A stretch of 64,000 nucleotides of DNA, taken from positions 1,020 through 65,019 of the forward strand of contig DFEE01000032.1 of the NCBI GenBank assembly GCA_002368645.1, read 5' to 3'. Both the position numbers and the translations under genes were made by a program. This document shows, one piece after another, positions 1-7,986 of this stretch. The notes below the pieces were generated by a model. That model ran no database searches. It saw nothing but the letters and a program-made list of their open reading frames with translations, and was not told the DNA's origin. Every line of letters starts with the position of its first letter. Within the stretch, counting starts at the first letter, position 1. Origin of the DNA: Bacteroidales bacterium UBA3810. Its GTDB lineage: Bacteria > Bacteroidota > Bacteroidia > Bacteroidales > Paludibacteraceae.

Positions 1-2
1 CT

Positions 3-434
3 ATTCGCGAACAACTGAGAGTCGGTACCGAGTATTACATGTCAGAGCGATATTGGCAGACATTAGTCCGGCATAAAGAAGCACAGCGAAATCAAGGTAG
101 AGGATATGGATACCGCATTATTGAAGATAACGATTTCGGTCATACTTTAATGGTGGGAGGAATGGGACTGGAGAGGAACTTGGTTCGTGATGACAATAAT
201 CCCTTTGTAAACGAAGTAAAAGACCCGCGTGGAGAATTAAATCATGAGCACATACGCGTATTGACTAAAGAAGAATGCGCGCGCATGCAAGGCTTTCCTG
301 ATTATTTTAAAATATGCGTAGGTAAATCACCGGCATATAAACAGTTTGGAAATTCTGTAGCAATACCAGCAGTCAAAGAAGTTGCGAGCACTTTGTTAGA
401 CTACGCAGGCATTGAACATCAGGACTTACTATAA
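3..434 (+). CDS. DNA (cytosine-5-)methyltransferase, C-terminal part (5' end outside window)
   Basis: The reading frame is open from the first base of the window, so the gene starts upstream; the ATG at 39 is internal. The fragment holds the last conserved blocks of C5 cytosine methyltransferases. Motif IX is seen as LTKEECARMQGFPDYF and motif X as KQFGNSVAIPAV. These bind S-adenosylmethionine and close the catalytic core; the PCQ and ENV motifs would lie upstream. Its likely role is sequence-specific DNA methylation in a restriction or defence module, because an ATPase operon of defence type follows. An own terminator right after the stop means it is probably not co-transcribed with that operon. 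Family is secure; target sequence cannot be read from this part. Confidence 0.87.
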   Translation: MREQLRVGTEYYMSERYWQTLVRHKEAQRNQGRGYGYRIIEDNDFGHTLMVGGMGLERNLVRDDNNPFVNEVKDPRGELNHEHIRVLTKEECARMQGFPDYFKICVGKSPAYKQFGNSVAIPAVKEVASTLLDYAGIEHQDLL

Positions 435-445
435 TCGCCACACAT

Positions 446-478
446 CGCACTATATTTTGAAAATGTAGTGCGTTTTTT
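446..478 (+). terminator. Rho-independent terminator of the methyltransferase gene
   Basis: A stem of CGCACTA (446-452) with TAGTGCG (466-472), extended inward by A/T pairs, is followed directly by six T. It separates the methyltransferase transcript from the ATPase operon. Confidence 0.8.
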
Positions 479-517
479 ATAAAATATTCGTATAAAATTA
501 AAATATTTTACTAAAAA

Positions 518-549
518 TTTGGTTGTTTGAAAAATTTTGTATAATTTTG
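518..549 (+). promoter_or_regulatory. Bacteroidetes promoter of the GHKL ATPase operon
   Basis: TTTG at 518-521 and TAATTTTG at 542-549 with a 20-bp spacer, 34 bp before the ATG at 584. Transcription should start near 556. Confidence 0.65.
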
Positions 550-583
550 CAGCAGAATTTTGAATATTTTAATTTTATAGTGT

Positions 584-817
584 ATGGAAAAGACAGAAAA
601 ACGACAAAGATTTGAGAAAGTAGCAGGTGCGCGAGTACAGAAAGTGCTGGATACCTTACAGTTACTAAAAAATTGTTCTAACCGGAATAATTATGAGTAC
701 ACAGCATCTGACGTGAATCAAATGTTCTCTGAAATATCTAAAGCCGTCAAAGGAGCACAGGCCGCATATGTCAGCGAACTAAATAAAGCCAACAAAAAAG
801 GATTTACCTTTAAATAA
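584..817 (+). CDS. Small charged helical protein of the methyltransferase/GHKL module
   Basis: This 77-residue protein is rich in Lys, Arg, Gln and Glu and should be mostly helical, with no signal peptide or membrane segment. Its core reads VQKVLDTLQLLKNCSNRNNY and then a YTASDVNQMF stretch. It lies 34 bp after a good promoter and 7 bp before the GHKL ATPase gene, so it is the first gene of that operon. Size, charge and position suggest a DNA-binding or adaptor subunit of the neighbouring system; that is inference. I recall similar small proteins next to DNA methylase genes but cannot name the family with certainty. Confidence 0.75.
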   Translation: MEKTEKRQRFEKVAGARVQKVLDTLQLLKNCSNRNNYEYTASDVNQMFSEISKAVKGAQAAYVSELNKANKKGFTFK

Positions 818-824
818 AAACACC

Positions 825-2816
825 ATGGACAATTCCTATATTTTCGGAAATCACACTTGGAATTTCTCTAAACAACTTGGCGGAAAAGATAATGCCGGGG
901 ATGTCGCAGAAAAATTATTTCTAAAAGATTATGCTCATTTAGTAAGAGAATCCATCCAAAATTCTCTAGATGTTGCTATAAACAAAACTATTCCGGTTAA
1001 AGTTACTTTTAGATTTGGAGAAATCACACTACGACCGGATGATGCCTTTTATAAATTGGAAGAATGGGTTGATGGCGGAATGAGAATGTATTCTAATCCT
1101 TCGACCAGGAGTTATAAAAATCTCAAAAATGTCAAAGAAGCTCTGCTAGAGATTAAAGAAAACGGTATTTTATATTATCTGGAAGTTTCTGATGAAAACA
1201 CCAGAGGCATGGATTATACATCCGTAAAGAGCAAACAATCTGACACTCGTTTCTATTCATTTGCTCACAGCGAGGGAAATTCTTCAAAATCCTCAAAAAC
1301 AAGTGCCGGTTCGCATGGTGTCGGAAAGATTGTTTTTTACAAGATTTCTAAATTAAACACACTATTTGTGTCGTCCAAATGCGCAGAAAACGATCAGGTC
1401 CTGTTTGAAGGAATAAGCGAACTGTGTACTTCACTAGGAAAGGACGAAGAAACCAAATATCAATCTACCGGTTATTTCTGTTTAAAGCCGGATGAGGAGC
1501 CAACAACCGCGTATGAGCTTATACCGGAACCTTTTAGACGTTCTAATTATGGAACCTCTGTATTTGCAATGGGGGTAAGTGGCGATGCAAGAGAAAAAGA
1601 GCGCAGCCTAAGGGCTATTGAAAAAGCAGTACTGGACAACTTCTGGTTATCTATTTTGCAAAACAAATTAACAGTTCAAATTGGTGATACAGAGATAAAG
1701 GGGGATGATATTTTAACTCTCGCCGACAAAATATACGGAAACCCAGAGTTATATATGACAAGTGGCTCTATAGACCCTCGCCCTTATATTGAAGCGGTTG
1801 CTTTTGCTGGCAACAAAAATCATTTACTAATCACCGACACGCTACCAGATTTAGGAGAAGTAAGTCTCTATATATCTAAAGATAAACAAGGAGATAATTA
1901 TATCCAATTCATGCGTGAGACAAGAATGCTCATAAAAAAAGAAAAGCAATCAAATTATGGCTTCTATGGAGTCTTTGTATGTGATGGCGAAATTGGAAAT
2001 ATTAATTTGCGAAATTCGGAAGATGCAACTCATACAAAATGGAACTCAAGCGAATGTGAAGATGAGAAGGAACGACTTAGTGCTCGAAGATCTATTCAAC
2101 AGATGAACAAATTTATTGAAGAAAATTTAGTTAAAATTTTTGGCGGAGCTAATGCCGGGAAATCAGATATCGCGGGTGCAGAAGAGTTTTTATATATGGA
2201 TGTTGCGTATGACGAGTTGGAAGATTCGGACATGGAAACCATAGTTGGTAAAACTAATGGTGAACTGCAAAAAGAAGAAAGTTCTTCCCAAACTACATTG
2301 TTTGATGATATCTCTTTCGGCAAAAAGAACACGGAACAACATGGATATGTCAGTGTTGACAAAATCACAACAGCTTCCATTGATGAAGAAGGAGATTTGC
2401 AAGGCGGGCGTTCAGACACCCCACATATTCCAAATCCCGGTCCAATTCCACCTCCAAATCCCACTAACGAAAACAGATTCGCAGAAAACGAAGATGGTAT
2501 TCAAGGACATTTTGTAAAAAATATACATGTAAAATATCGTCCTTATTTTCAGAAAGAAAACGGCACAATTTATCATTTTATCAGCCTAACTCCGTCGGAA
2601 GACTGTGAGAACGCTACAGTTGAAATAATGGTCAAGGGTGATGAAGACAAGGATAAGGACATAATATTTATCGAATCTGTCTCTATTGGGACACCACATG
2701 AAAATAAAATAACAGACCTTTCATTTACCAAAGGTCAAAAGGTGTTGTTAAAGGTAAAATTTGAGGACAATCTTTTACACTCATTATCATTAAAAGCATA
2801 TGAAGACAAAAGATAA
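825..2816 (+). CDS. GHKL (Hsp90/MutL/MORC-like) ATPase of a restriction- or defence-type module
   Basis: This 663-residue cytoplasmic protein has an N-terminal GHKL ATP-binding fold. The N box is RESIQNSLD (Glu42 and Asn46), the G1 box is SDENTRGMD (Asp123, Asn125, Gly128) and the G2 glycine loop is GSHGVGK (162-168). The middle part resembles the transducer region of MutL/MORC proteins. A Pro-rich linker (about 533-548) leads to a C-terminal beta-rich domain I do not recognise. Established knowledge: GHKL ATPases encoded beside C5 methyltransferases form a class of predicted restriction systems related to the origin of MORC proteins. Here it probably acts as an ATP-gated clamp on DNA. The next gene overlaps it by 17 bp. 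Confidence 0.83.
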   Translation: MDNSYIFGNHTWNFSKQLGGKDNAGDVAEKLFLKDYAHLVRESIQNSLDVAINKTIPVKVTFRFGEITLRPDDAFYKLEEWVDGGMRMYSNPSTRSYKNLKNVKEALLEIKENGILYYLEVSDENTRGMDYTSVKSKQSDTRFYSFAHSEGNSSKSSKTSAGSHGVGKIVFYKISKLNTLFVSSKCAENDQVLFEGISELCTSLGKDEETKYQSTGYFCLKPDEEPTTAYELIPEPFRRSNYGTSVFAMGVSGDAREKERSLRAIEKAVLDNFWLSILQNKLTVQIGDTEIKGDDILTLADKIYGNPELYMTSGSIDPRPYIEAVAFAGNKNHLLITDTLPDLGEVSLYISKDKQGDNYIQFMRETRMLIKKEKQSNYGFYGVFVCDGEIGNINLRNSEDATHTKWNSSECEDEKERLSARRSIQQMNKFIEENLVKIFGGANAGKSDIAGAEEFLYMDVAYDELEDSDMETIVGKTNGELQKEESSSQTTLFDDISFGKKNTEQHGYVSVDKITTASIDEEGDLQGGRSDTPHIPNPGPIPPPNPTNENRFAENEDGIQGHFVKNIHVKYRPYFQKENGTIYHFISLTPSEDCENATVEIMVKGDEDKDKDIIFIESVSIGTPHENKITDLSFTKGQKVLLKVKFEDNLLHSLSLKAYEDKR

Positions 2817-3690
2817 ATTATTACCATACCCTGTTCTTGGGAATTACGATGCAGTATATCCATTACTGACGAGCGATGCCGTTGTTTTTCCAGTTCCTGA
2901 AAGAGATGATAATGACTATATTTTTCATATTGAATTAAATCAGCGCAATCAAGATATTACCAAACTAATCAAGGAAGGGAAAGCGGAATACCTCTGCGAA
3001 GTGTATTGTAAAAACACACTACTTCGACAACGGTACACATCATCTGAACCTATATTCGACTTTCGATTAGGGCGTAAAGTTGTTAATGGCCATGTAGATT
3101 TAGAGTTTTATGTAGTCCTTACACAAGATATTCGATACACAAATATCGGATTTAACGATGACTTTGCCGGTTTATCATTTGATTTAGAGAGAGGCAATAT
3201 TCTTGTTGCATTTCCTTCTGCTTGGTTTAATGCAAAAATTGAGAATGAAAAAATGTTTGCATTAGGTTCTTTCGTAAAGGTGATAGGCGCAGATGTACAA
3301 GATTTAAGTATTGATTTTGGCAAAAATGAAGCTGTTTATATACAGTTACCACGAAGGATGTATGAGCAGTACGAAAATACTATCAAACCAGACCGAGATT
3401 TTAAAGAAATTATAATTTCATCTATTCTACATGATGCTTTAATAAGGATTATTACTAATTATAATAAAGAACGAGACGATGATAAAACCTGGGCAGATGC
3501 CCTCAAACGAAGAATTGAAGGTTTGAATGAAAAATCACACAAGACCTTCAGATTACGCCCTGAAGATGCTATTGACATTGCCGATGGCCTTCTTCAAAAT
3601 CCTTATCCAAGACTATTTGATTCCCTCATCGTTCTTCATCAAAGACTAAAAATGAGTAATACCCAATCAGAACCTAATTCAGAGCAATAA
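2800..3690 (+). CDS. Uncharacterised 296-residue protein of the GHKL operon
   Basis: The family is not recognised. The protein is soluble, with no signal peptide or membrane segment. Its first 200 residues are rich in beta-type segments; the rest looks helical, including the charged stretch YNKERDDDKTWADALKRRIE. No P-loop, nuclease signature or helicase motif was seen. The start overlaps the end of the ATPase gene by 17 bp and the stop lies 2 bp before the next gene, so it is translationally coupled on both sides and very likely a subunit of the same complex. It could be the specificity subunit or an effector with a divergent fold; the sequence does not decide. Confidence 0.72.
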   Translation: MKTKDKLLPYPVLGNYDAVYPLLTSDAVVFPVPERDDNDYIFHIELNQRNQDITKLIKEGKAEYLCEVYCKNTLLRQRYTSSEPIFDFRLGRKVVNGHVDLEFYVVLTQDIRYTNIGFNDDFAGLSFDLERGNILVAFPSAWFNAKIENEKMFALGSFVKVIGADVQDLSIDFGKNEAVYIQLPRRMYEQYENTIKPDRDFKEIIISSILHDALIRIITNYNKERDDDKTWADALKRRIEGLNEKSHKTFRLRPEDAIDIADGLLQNPYPRLFDSLIVLHQRLKMSNTQSEPNSEQ

Positions 3691-3692
3691 TT

Positions 3693-4439
3693 ATGGAACT
3701 GCAAAAGATTTATAAAACCAAGTATGTCAACTATTTAAGTGACAATTTTGTAAAGGAATCTTACCTTCAGGATAAATTTATCGCAGAAAACCCGCAGGTT
3801 TTACCACTGAAAGATATATACAATAATGCAAGTGTATTAATAGAAAAAATGATTCCTGATAGTAAGCATGACTTTGAGTCTGCTGTTGCACTTTATGAAG
3901 CATATCCGAATCTTACTCCCCTTGTTGCGTCTCAGGCTTCACTTTGGGTATATTTAGCTCACAACGAACTATTTAGTTACGTTCAGAAACGCTGGAAAGT
4001 CTCTGCTAATTCAACAGAAGAACGTATGAAAAAACAATGGTTTGATAATGGAGAAAGCGGAACATTATCCGGTTTATGGTGGGCTGTATATTTAACTGTG
4101 GATGAGGATAGAGAAGATAAATACGAACTAACAAGAACATTATTCCAGAATCAAACTTTCAGAACTCGAACGTTCTTTACTTACCGTATAGGTAAATGTA
4201 GGGAAGCGCTACAAGGTGTTCTTGGTTTTATGACTGACAATAAAGAATTATTTAAAGGTCATGAAGAAGCTCGAGCAACGTATGTATCTCTATATTTCAG
4301 CCGTCTTGGGACTACTAAGGAGTTGCCATATATGGATAAAGAATTCTTCTATAACGAATTAAATAAAAAACGTAGAGCAATTGAACTGGCTGTAGACAGA
4401 GAAAATGTCCGCCACAACCATGAAATTTGGAATATATAA
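3693..4439 (+). CDS. DUF6339-like protein of the GHKL operon
   Basis: A 248-residue soluble protein. The pattern of a LWVYLAHNELFSYVQKRW helix, then SGTLSGLWWAVYLTVDE, then a YELTRTLFQNQ segment matches my memory of DUF6339 proteins, which occur in defence islands and have no known activity. Trp, Tyr and Phe are abundant in the middle. It starts 2 bp after the preceding gene and is probably the last defence gene of the operon, since the next frame encodes a lipoprotein 11 bp later. No catalytic motif is seen. The family name is from recall and should be treated as tentative; the operon membership is firm. Confidence 0.7.
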   Translation: MELQKIYKTKYVNYLSDNFVKESYLQDKFIAENPQVLPLKDIYNNASVLIEKMIPDSKHDFESAVALYEAYPNLTPLVASQASLWVYLAHNELFSYVQKRWKVSANSTEERMKKQWFDNGESGTLSGLWWAVYLTVDEDREDKYELTRTLFQNQTFRTRTFFTYRIGKCREALQGVLGFMTDNKELFKGHEEARATYVSLYFSRLGTTKELPYMDKEFFYNELNKKRRAIELAVDRENVRHNHEIWNI

Positions 4440-4450
4440 TACACACACCT

Positions 4451-4813
4451 ATGAAAAAACTATTTATCCTTTTAGCAGCGGCGATGATGATATTATCGGC
4501 ATGCAACAACAAGTTAACCGTAGAACAGGCTGAATCGGCTGTGATGCAAGGCGAAAAAGACAGACTGCCATTACTATTGCAGACACTACCTTTCTTGGAT
4601 GATATTACCATTGATAGTATTCGTCTAAATATAAAAGATGAACCAATGCAAGGTTATCTATATACCACTTGGAAAAGCGGCAAGAAAGAAAAGTTAATCA
4701 TTGTACCGGTAGATAGTATTCAAACGGATGCCACTCGCAAAGATTATATCCAATGGCAAAGTCATTGGGATGATGCTGCGCGCGCATACCTCATGAAAAG
4801 TTTAGGACTTTAG
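4451..4813 (+). CDS. Small lipoprotein, unknown function
   Basis: The ATG at 4451 is chosen because it gives a clean lipoprotein signal: a KK start, a hydrophobic run and the lipobox LSAC with Cys18; the longer frame from 4427 would bury it. The mature part (about 102 residues) has no recognised domain, with Asp-rich turns and a C-terminal helix. It lies 11 bp after the DUF6339-like gene with no terminator between, so it may be read from the same transcript. An envelope lipoprotein is an odd partner for a DNA-acting module, so a separate housekeeping role is equally possible. Confidence 0.72.
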   Translation: MKKLFILLAAAMMILSACNNKLTVEQAESAVMQGEKDRLPLLLQTLPFLDDITIDSIRLNIKDEPMQGYLYTTWKSGKKEKLIIVPVDSIQTDATRKDYIQWQSHWDDAARAYLMKSLGL

Positions 4814-4930
4814 CACCCGCACAACCCCCCAAAAAAGTTGTTTTTAAGGTGATAGATTCGGACTCTTTTTTGACTTATATATGGAGGGGTATATAAAACA
4901 CGAATCTATTAACACTAAACACAACCGCAC
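4814..4930. other. Spacer with nested inverted repeat
   Basis: No gene of normal size. TAGATTCG (4853-4860) pairs with CGAATCTA (4901-4908), and inside it TATATA (4876-4881) pairs with TATATA (4890-4895) around a GGAGGGG-containing loop. It may be a structured leader for the small frame at 4931 or a weak terminator for the upstream operon. Confidence 0.4.
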
Positions 4931-5089
4931 ATGAACACAACAACACATTTTGACCCTTGGCATGACAGGCACACAATCAATATGGAACCGGAACAGATGG
5001 ACAGGTTCTCGGACGAGGACAGCCTGTTTGCCGGACAACCAACCGGAAAATGCACCGCCATGCCCTTGCAGCACTCACAAAACATATGA
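4931..5089 (+). CDS. Possible 52-residue hypothetical protein
   Basis: An ATG frame of 52 codons starting MNTTTHFDPWHDRHTINMEP and ending at TGA 5087-5089. It is polar, without signal peptide or membrane segment, and I recognise no family. It sits alone between an AT-rich inverted repeat and the aldehyde dehydrogenase gene 25 bp downstream. The shift to higher GC content begins inside it, in step with the following genes, which mildly supports coding. It may equally be a leader frame or chance. Confidence 0.3.
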   Translation: MNTTTHFDPWHDRHTINMEPEQMDRFSDEDSLFAGQPTGKCTAMPLQHSQNI

Positions 5090-5114
5090 GTAATAAACTA
5101 AACATCCTTGTATT

Positions 5115-6539
5115 ATGACAAACAACTACACCGAAGGGAGCATACGGGAGATTGTTGCGGCGCAACGCCGGTTCTTCCGCTCCGGCGCGACCCTGCCTGT
5201 CTCATGGCGTATCGAACAACTCAAGCGGCTCAAAGCGGCAGTCATCGCCTATGCGGACAGGTTTACCGCGGCATTGACAGAAGACCTCGGCAGAAGCGAG
5301 GTGGAGGCATACCTATGCGACGTAGGACCAAACATTGTGGAAATCAATGAAATGATTAGTCATCTCCGCCGCTGGGCAAGACCGGAGTTGCATTTCAGCG
5401 GTCTGATGTGTTTTCCCAGTCTGTTCACAAAAGTATATAAGATGCCATACGGCGTAGCGCTCGTTATCAGTCCGTTCAATTTCCCGATCTTCCTGACTAT
5501 CGGCGTAGTGGCAGCTGCTATGGCGGCAGGGAACACCGTCGTCATCAAATCAAGCTCCAAGTCCGCAGCCTGTACGGCGGTGCTGAAGCGGTTCTTCGCC
5601 GAAGCCTTTCCGCCGGAATACATCACGCTCATTGACGGTGGACACGACGTAGCGGATATGTGCCTGGCGCAGCGGTTTGACAAGATTTTCTACACCGGCT
5701 CCCCTACCGTGGGCAGGCATGTAATGGCGGAAGCTGCCAAGAACCTGACGCCCGTAGCGTTGGAGTTAGGAGGAGAGACGGGTAACTGGGCGGTCGTTCG
5801 CAAGGACGCTGACCTCAAGGACACGGCGCGCAAGATAGCATGGTTCAAGTCCGTCAATGCCGGACAGATATGTATCAACATTAACCAGATAGCCGTAGCG
5901 GAAGAAATAGCAGAACTGTTCCTGGAGGAGCTGAAGCGCGCTTTTGTACAGCAGTTAGGCGAACATCCGGAGACGAACGATGAGTATCCGAAACTCATCA
6001 TCGCCGCAGCGTACGACAAATGTGCACGAGAGGCGGAAGAGTACCGGGAGCGAATCATCTTCGGCGGGGTAGGAAACAAAGAGACGCGCAAGTACGCGCC
6101 GACCATCATCTACCCGGTGGGAATCCATGAGCCTGTTGTTCAGCACGAGTTGTTCTGTCCGCTGCTGCCGGTAGTGCCCTTCAAGGACGCGGAGGTAGAT
6201 GCACTGATGGACGTGATAGCGGACCGCGAACACCCCTTGGCGATGTATCTCTTCACAAAAAACAGGAAGTGGGCGGACCGCGTGATGCAAACCCGGCAGT
6301 TCGGAGGCGGCTGCATCAATGAAGTATGCATTCATATGATGGTCAAAGGAGTGCCGTTCAACGGTACAGGGCACTCGGGAATGGGTGTCTACCACGGCGA
6401 ATGGGGATTCAGGGAGTTCACCCACCCGCAGACAGTACTGCGTGGCAGCACAATCTTCAACCTGCCGCTGCGCGAACATCCCTACGGCGGAGAGAATGGC
6501 AAACGGAAAATGAGGCTGCTGAGGCTTTTCGAACGATAA
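5115..6539 (+). CDS. NAD(P)-dependent aldehyde dehydrogenase, class 3 type
   Basis: At 474 residues it has the length of class 3 (fatty/aromatic aldehyde) dehydrogenases, which oxidise aldehydes to carboxylates. Visible landmarks are the active-site loop NAGQIC with nucleophile Cys253, Glu217 in LELGG, the cofactor motif PFNFP (120-124), Lys145 in VVIKSSS and FYTGS (192-196). A C-terminal segment near residues 435-460 may anchor it to the membrane, as in family members. An oddity is Glu221 where most relatives have Lys after LELGG. It leads a GC-rich block of genes on the same strand, 11 bp before the esterase gene. Substrate is not predictable. Confidence 0.9.
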   Translation: MTNNYTEGSIREIVAAQRRFFRSGATLPVSWRIEQLKRLKAAVIAYADRFTAALTEDLGRSEVEAYLCDVGPNIVEINEMISHLRRWARPELHFSGLMCFPSLFTKVYKMPYGVALVISPFNFPIFLTIGVVAAAMAAGNTVVIKSSSKSAACTAVLKRFFAEAFPPEYITLIDGGHDVADMCLAQRFDKIFYTGSPTVGRHVMAEAAKNLTPVALELGGETGNWAVVRKDADLKDTARKIAWFKSVNAGQICININQIAVAEEIAELFLEELKRAFVQQLGEHPETNDEYPKLIIAAAYDKCAREAEEYRERIIFGGVGNKETRKYAPTIIYPVGIHEPVVQHELFCPLLPVVPFKDAEVDALMDVIADREHPLAMYLFTKNRKWADRVMQTRQFGGGCINEVCIHMMVKGVPFNGTGHSGMGVYHGEWGFREFTHPQTVLRGSTIFNLPLREHPYGGENGKRKMRLLRLFER

Positions 6540-6550
6540 ATAACAATACT

Positions 6551-7336
6551 ATGAAACGATTTCTTTATCTAACGGCAGTAATGGTATTAACCATCAGCTG
6601 CCAGCATTCGGCAGATAGTCGTCCTGCTCCGCAGGCAGGCAGGGTAGAGCGGGACACATTGGCCGGAGTGCCTTGCTGCGTGTATCTGCCTGCCGGTTAT
6701 AGCCAAGTGGCCGGGGCACAGAAATTTCCGGTGCTGTACCTGCAGCACGGGATGTACGGAAACGAAGATGACTGGACGTCAAAGGGTCGTTTGGTAGAGA
6801 TAATGGACTCGCTGCTGCAGGCCGGCGAGGTGAAAGAGATGGTGGTAATCATGCCGGATAACTGTCCGTCTTATCCCACGTCGGAAGAGGAGCGTGCCCA
6901 TGCGATGAACGGTGAATGGATAGCACGTTTTGTGGATTTCATGGCGGCCTCAGAAGCCCGGTACGCCATCAGCAGTGCGCCCTCGCAACGCGCCATCGCC
7001 GGGCTCTCTATGGGCGGGTTCCATACGATGCATGTCAGTCATCATCTCGCCGGAGAGTTCGCGTATGTAGGACTCTTCTCCGCGGCTATACTACCTGTTG
7101 AAGCCCATCCGATATATGACAACTGGGAACAGGAAGTGCGCGAACAGATGCAGTCCACACGGCTCTACTGGATAGGTATCGGGCGAGAGGATTTTCTGTA
7201 TGACTTCAATACCGAATACCGCCGCTGGCTGGAGCAAAACGACATCGAATATACCTACTACGAGAGCCTGGGCGGACACACATGGGACAACTGGCAGAAG
7301 TACCTATGCCGATTTCTGAAGAAAGTGACCTTTTAA
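6551..7336 (+). CDS. Secreted esterase of the esterase D/antigen 85 type (alpha/beta hydrolase), likely lipoprotein
   Basis: I choose the ATG at 6551, not the longer frame that runs back into the dehydrogenase gene, because it gives a signal peptide with a lipobox-like LTISC (Cys17). The 261-residue product has the nucleophile elbow GLSMGG (Ser153), a likely acid in GREDFLYD (Asp214) and His243 in GGHTWDNW: a full catalytic triad. The LQHGMYG stretch near residue 65 fits the oxyanion region. Such esterases in gut Bacteroidetes remove acetyl or feruloyl groups from plant polysaccharides; substrate here is unknown. It follows the dehydrogenase by 11 bp and precedes a DUF4476 gene by 19 bp. Confidence 0.86.
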   Translation: MKRFLYLTAVMVLTISCQHSADSRPAPQAGRVERDTLAGVPCCVYLPAGYSQVAGAQKFPVLYLQHGMYGNEDDWTSKGRLVEIMDSLLQAGEVKEMVVIMPDNCPSYPTSEEERAHAMNGEWIARFVDFMAASEARYAISSAPSQRAIAGLSMGGFHTMHVSHHLAGEFAYVGLFSAAILPVEAHPIYDNWEQEVREQMQSTRLYWIGIGREDFLYDFNTEYRRWLEQNDIEYTYYESLGGHTWDNWQKYLCRFLKKVTF

Positions 7337-7355
7337 CTTGCAAACAACAAATAAT

Positions 7356-7799
7356 ATGAAACGACTATTCTTTCTTTTCGCCGTTGCGGTAGTGGCTGCA
7401 GGAGCAATGGCACAAGGTCCTCAGGGGCCGCGTGGGCATCATAACGACCGGCACGGGCATGGCGACTCGCACCGCCGGCCGCCGATGGAACAGCGGTATT
7501 ACGATTGCGCATCTGCCGAACAGATGCAAGCGGTCATGGACGCACTCAACGGACAATCGTTTGACGACAAGAAACTGGAGATCGCCAAACTATGCGTCAC
7601 CATCGGCTATTTCTGCACGGCGGACATGGCACAGATGGCCACGGTGTTCTCCTTCGACGACAAACGGCTGGAGTTCCTCAAATACGCCTACCCCTATTGC
7701 CTCGATAAAGAGAACTACCCCACGCTGCGCGAGAGTTTCTCCTTCAAGTCGAACTTCGACGCCTTGCTGGACTATATCTACCCGAATATGCGGAAATAA
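7356..7799 (+). CDS. Secreted DUF4476 protein
   Basis: A 147-residue protein starting at the ATG 7356, with a clear signal peptide ending near AGAMAQ. A short His/Gly/Arg-rich linker (about 21-45) follows, which might bind metal, then one DUF4476 domain. That domain is recognisable by two similar helical pairs: a MQAVMDALNGQSFDDKKLEI segment and MATVFSFDDKRLEFLKYAY. DUF4476 proteins are periplasmic or surface proteins of Bacteroidetes without known function. It is the third gene in the GC-rich block and likely shares a transcript with the esterase. Confidence 0.82.
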   Translation: MKRLFFLFAVAVVAAGAMAQGPQGPRGHHNDRHGHGDSHRRPPMEQRYYDCASAEQMQAVMDALNGQSFDDKKLEIAKLCVTIGYFCTADMAQMATVFSFDDKRLEFLKYAYPYCLDKENYPTLRESFSFKSNFDALLDYIYPNMRK

Positions 7800-7819
7800 T
7801 CCTATAAACACCAACAACT

Positions 7820-7975
7820 ATGTCCTGTTTACAAGTTCTATTAGCTGTTATCTTTCCGCCGCTGGCGGTGATTGACCGCGGATGCGGATCGGTACTGATT
7901 GTCTTTATCCTCACCTGTCTCGGATGGTTGCCGGGAGTGATTGGCGCGTTAATCATTCTCAATAAGAACAAGTGA
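7820..7975 (+). CDS. YqaE/Pmp3-family small membrane protein
   Basis: A 51-residue protein too short for usual ORF filters. Two hydrophobic helices flank a short polar hinge: FPPLAVIDRGCGS and then FILTCLGWLPGVIGALIIL. The FPP...V pattern followed by LxxLGWLPGxIHA-like residues is the signature of the Pmp3/YqaE family, stress-induced proteins thought to affect membrane potential. It starts 20 bp after the DUF4476 stop, and its TGA stop lies 11 bp before the preferred ATG of the Nudix gene. Confidence 0.85.
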   Translation: MSCLQVLLAVIFPPLAVIDRGCGSVLIVFILTCLGWLPGVIGALIILNKNK

Positions 7976-7986
7976 TAACGAAAACA

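Noticed and set aside
4814..5114. tRNA or other stable RNA in the large spacers
   Set aside because: No acceptor stem, T-loop GTTCRA pattern or known RNA signature was found in any of the gene-free stretches.
6326..6550. N-terminal extension of the esterase
   Set aside because: It lies wholly inside the dehydrogenase gene and hides the signal peptide.
7972..7986. GTG start for the Nudix protein
   Set aside because: It would overlap the Pmp3-like stop and add five residues absent from the family; ATG 7987 fits better.
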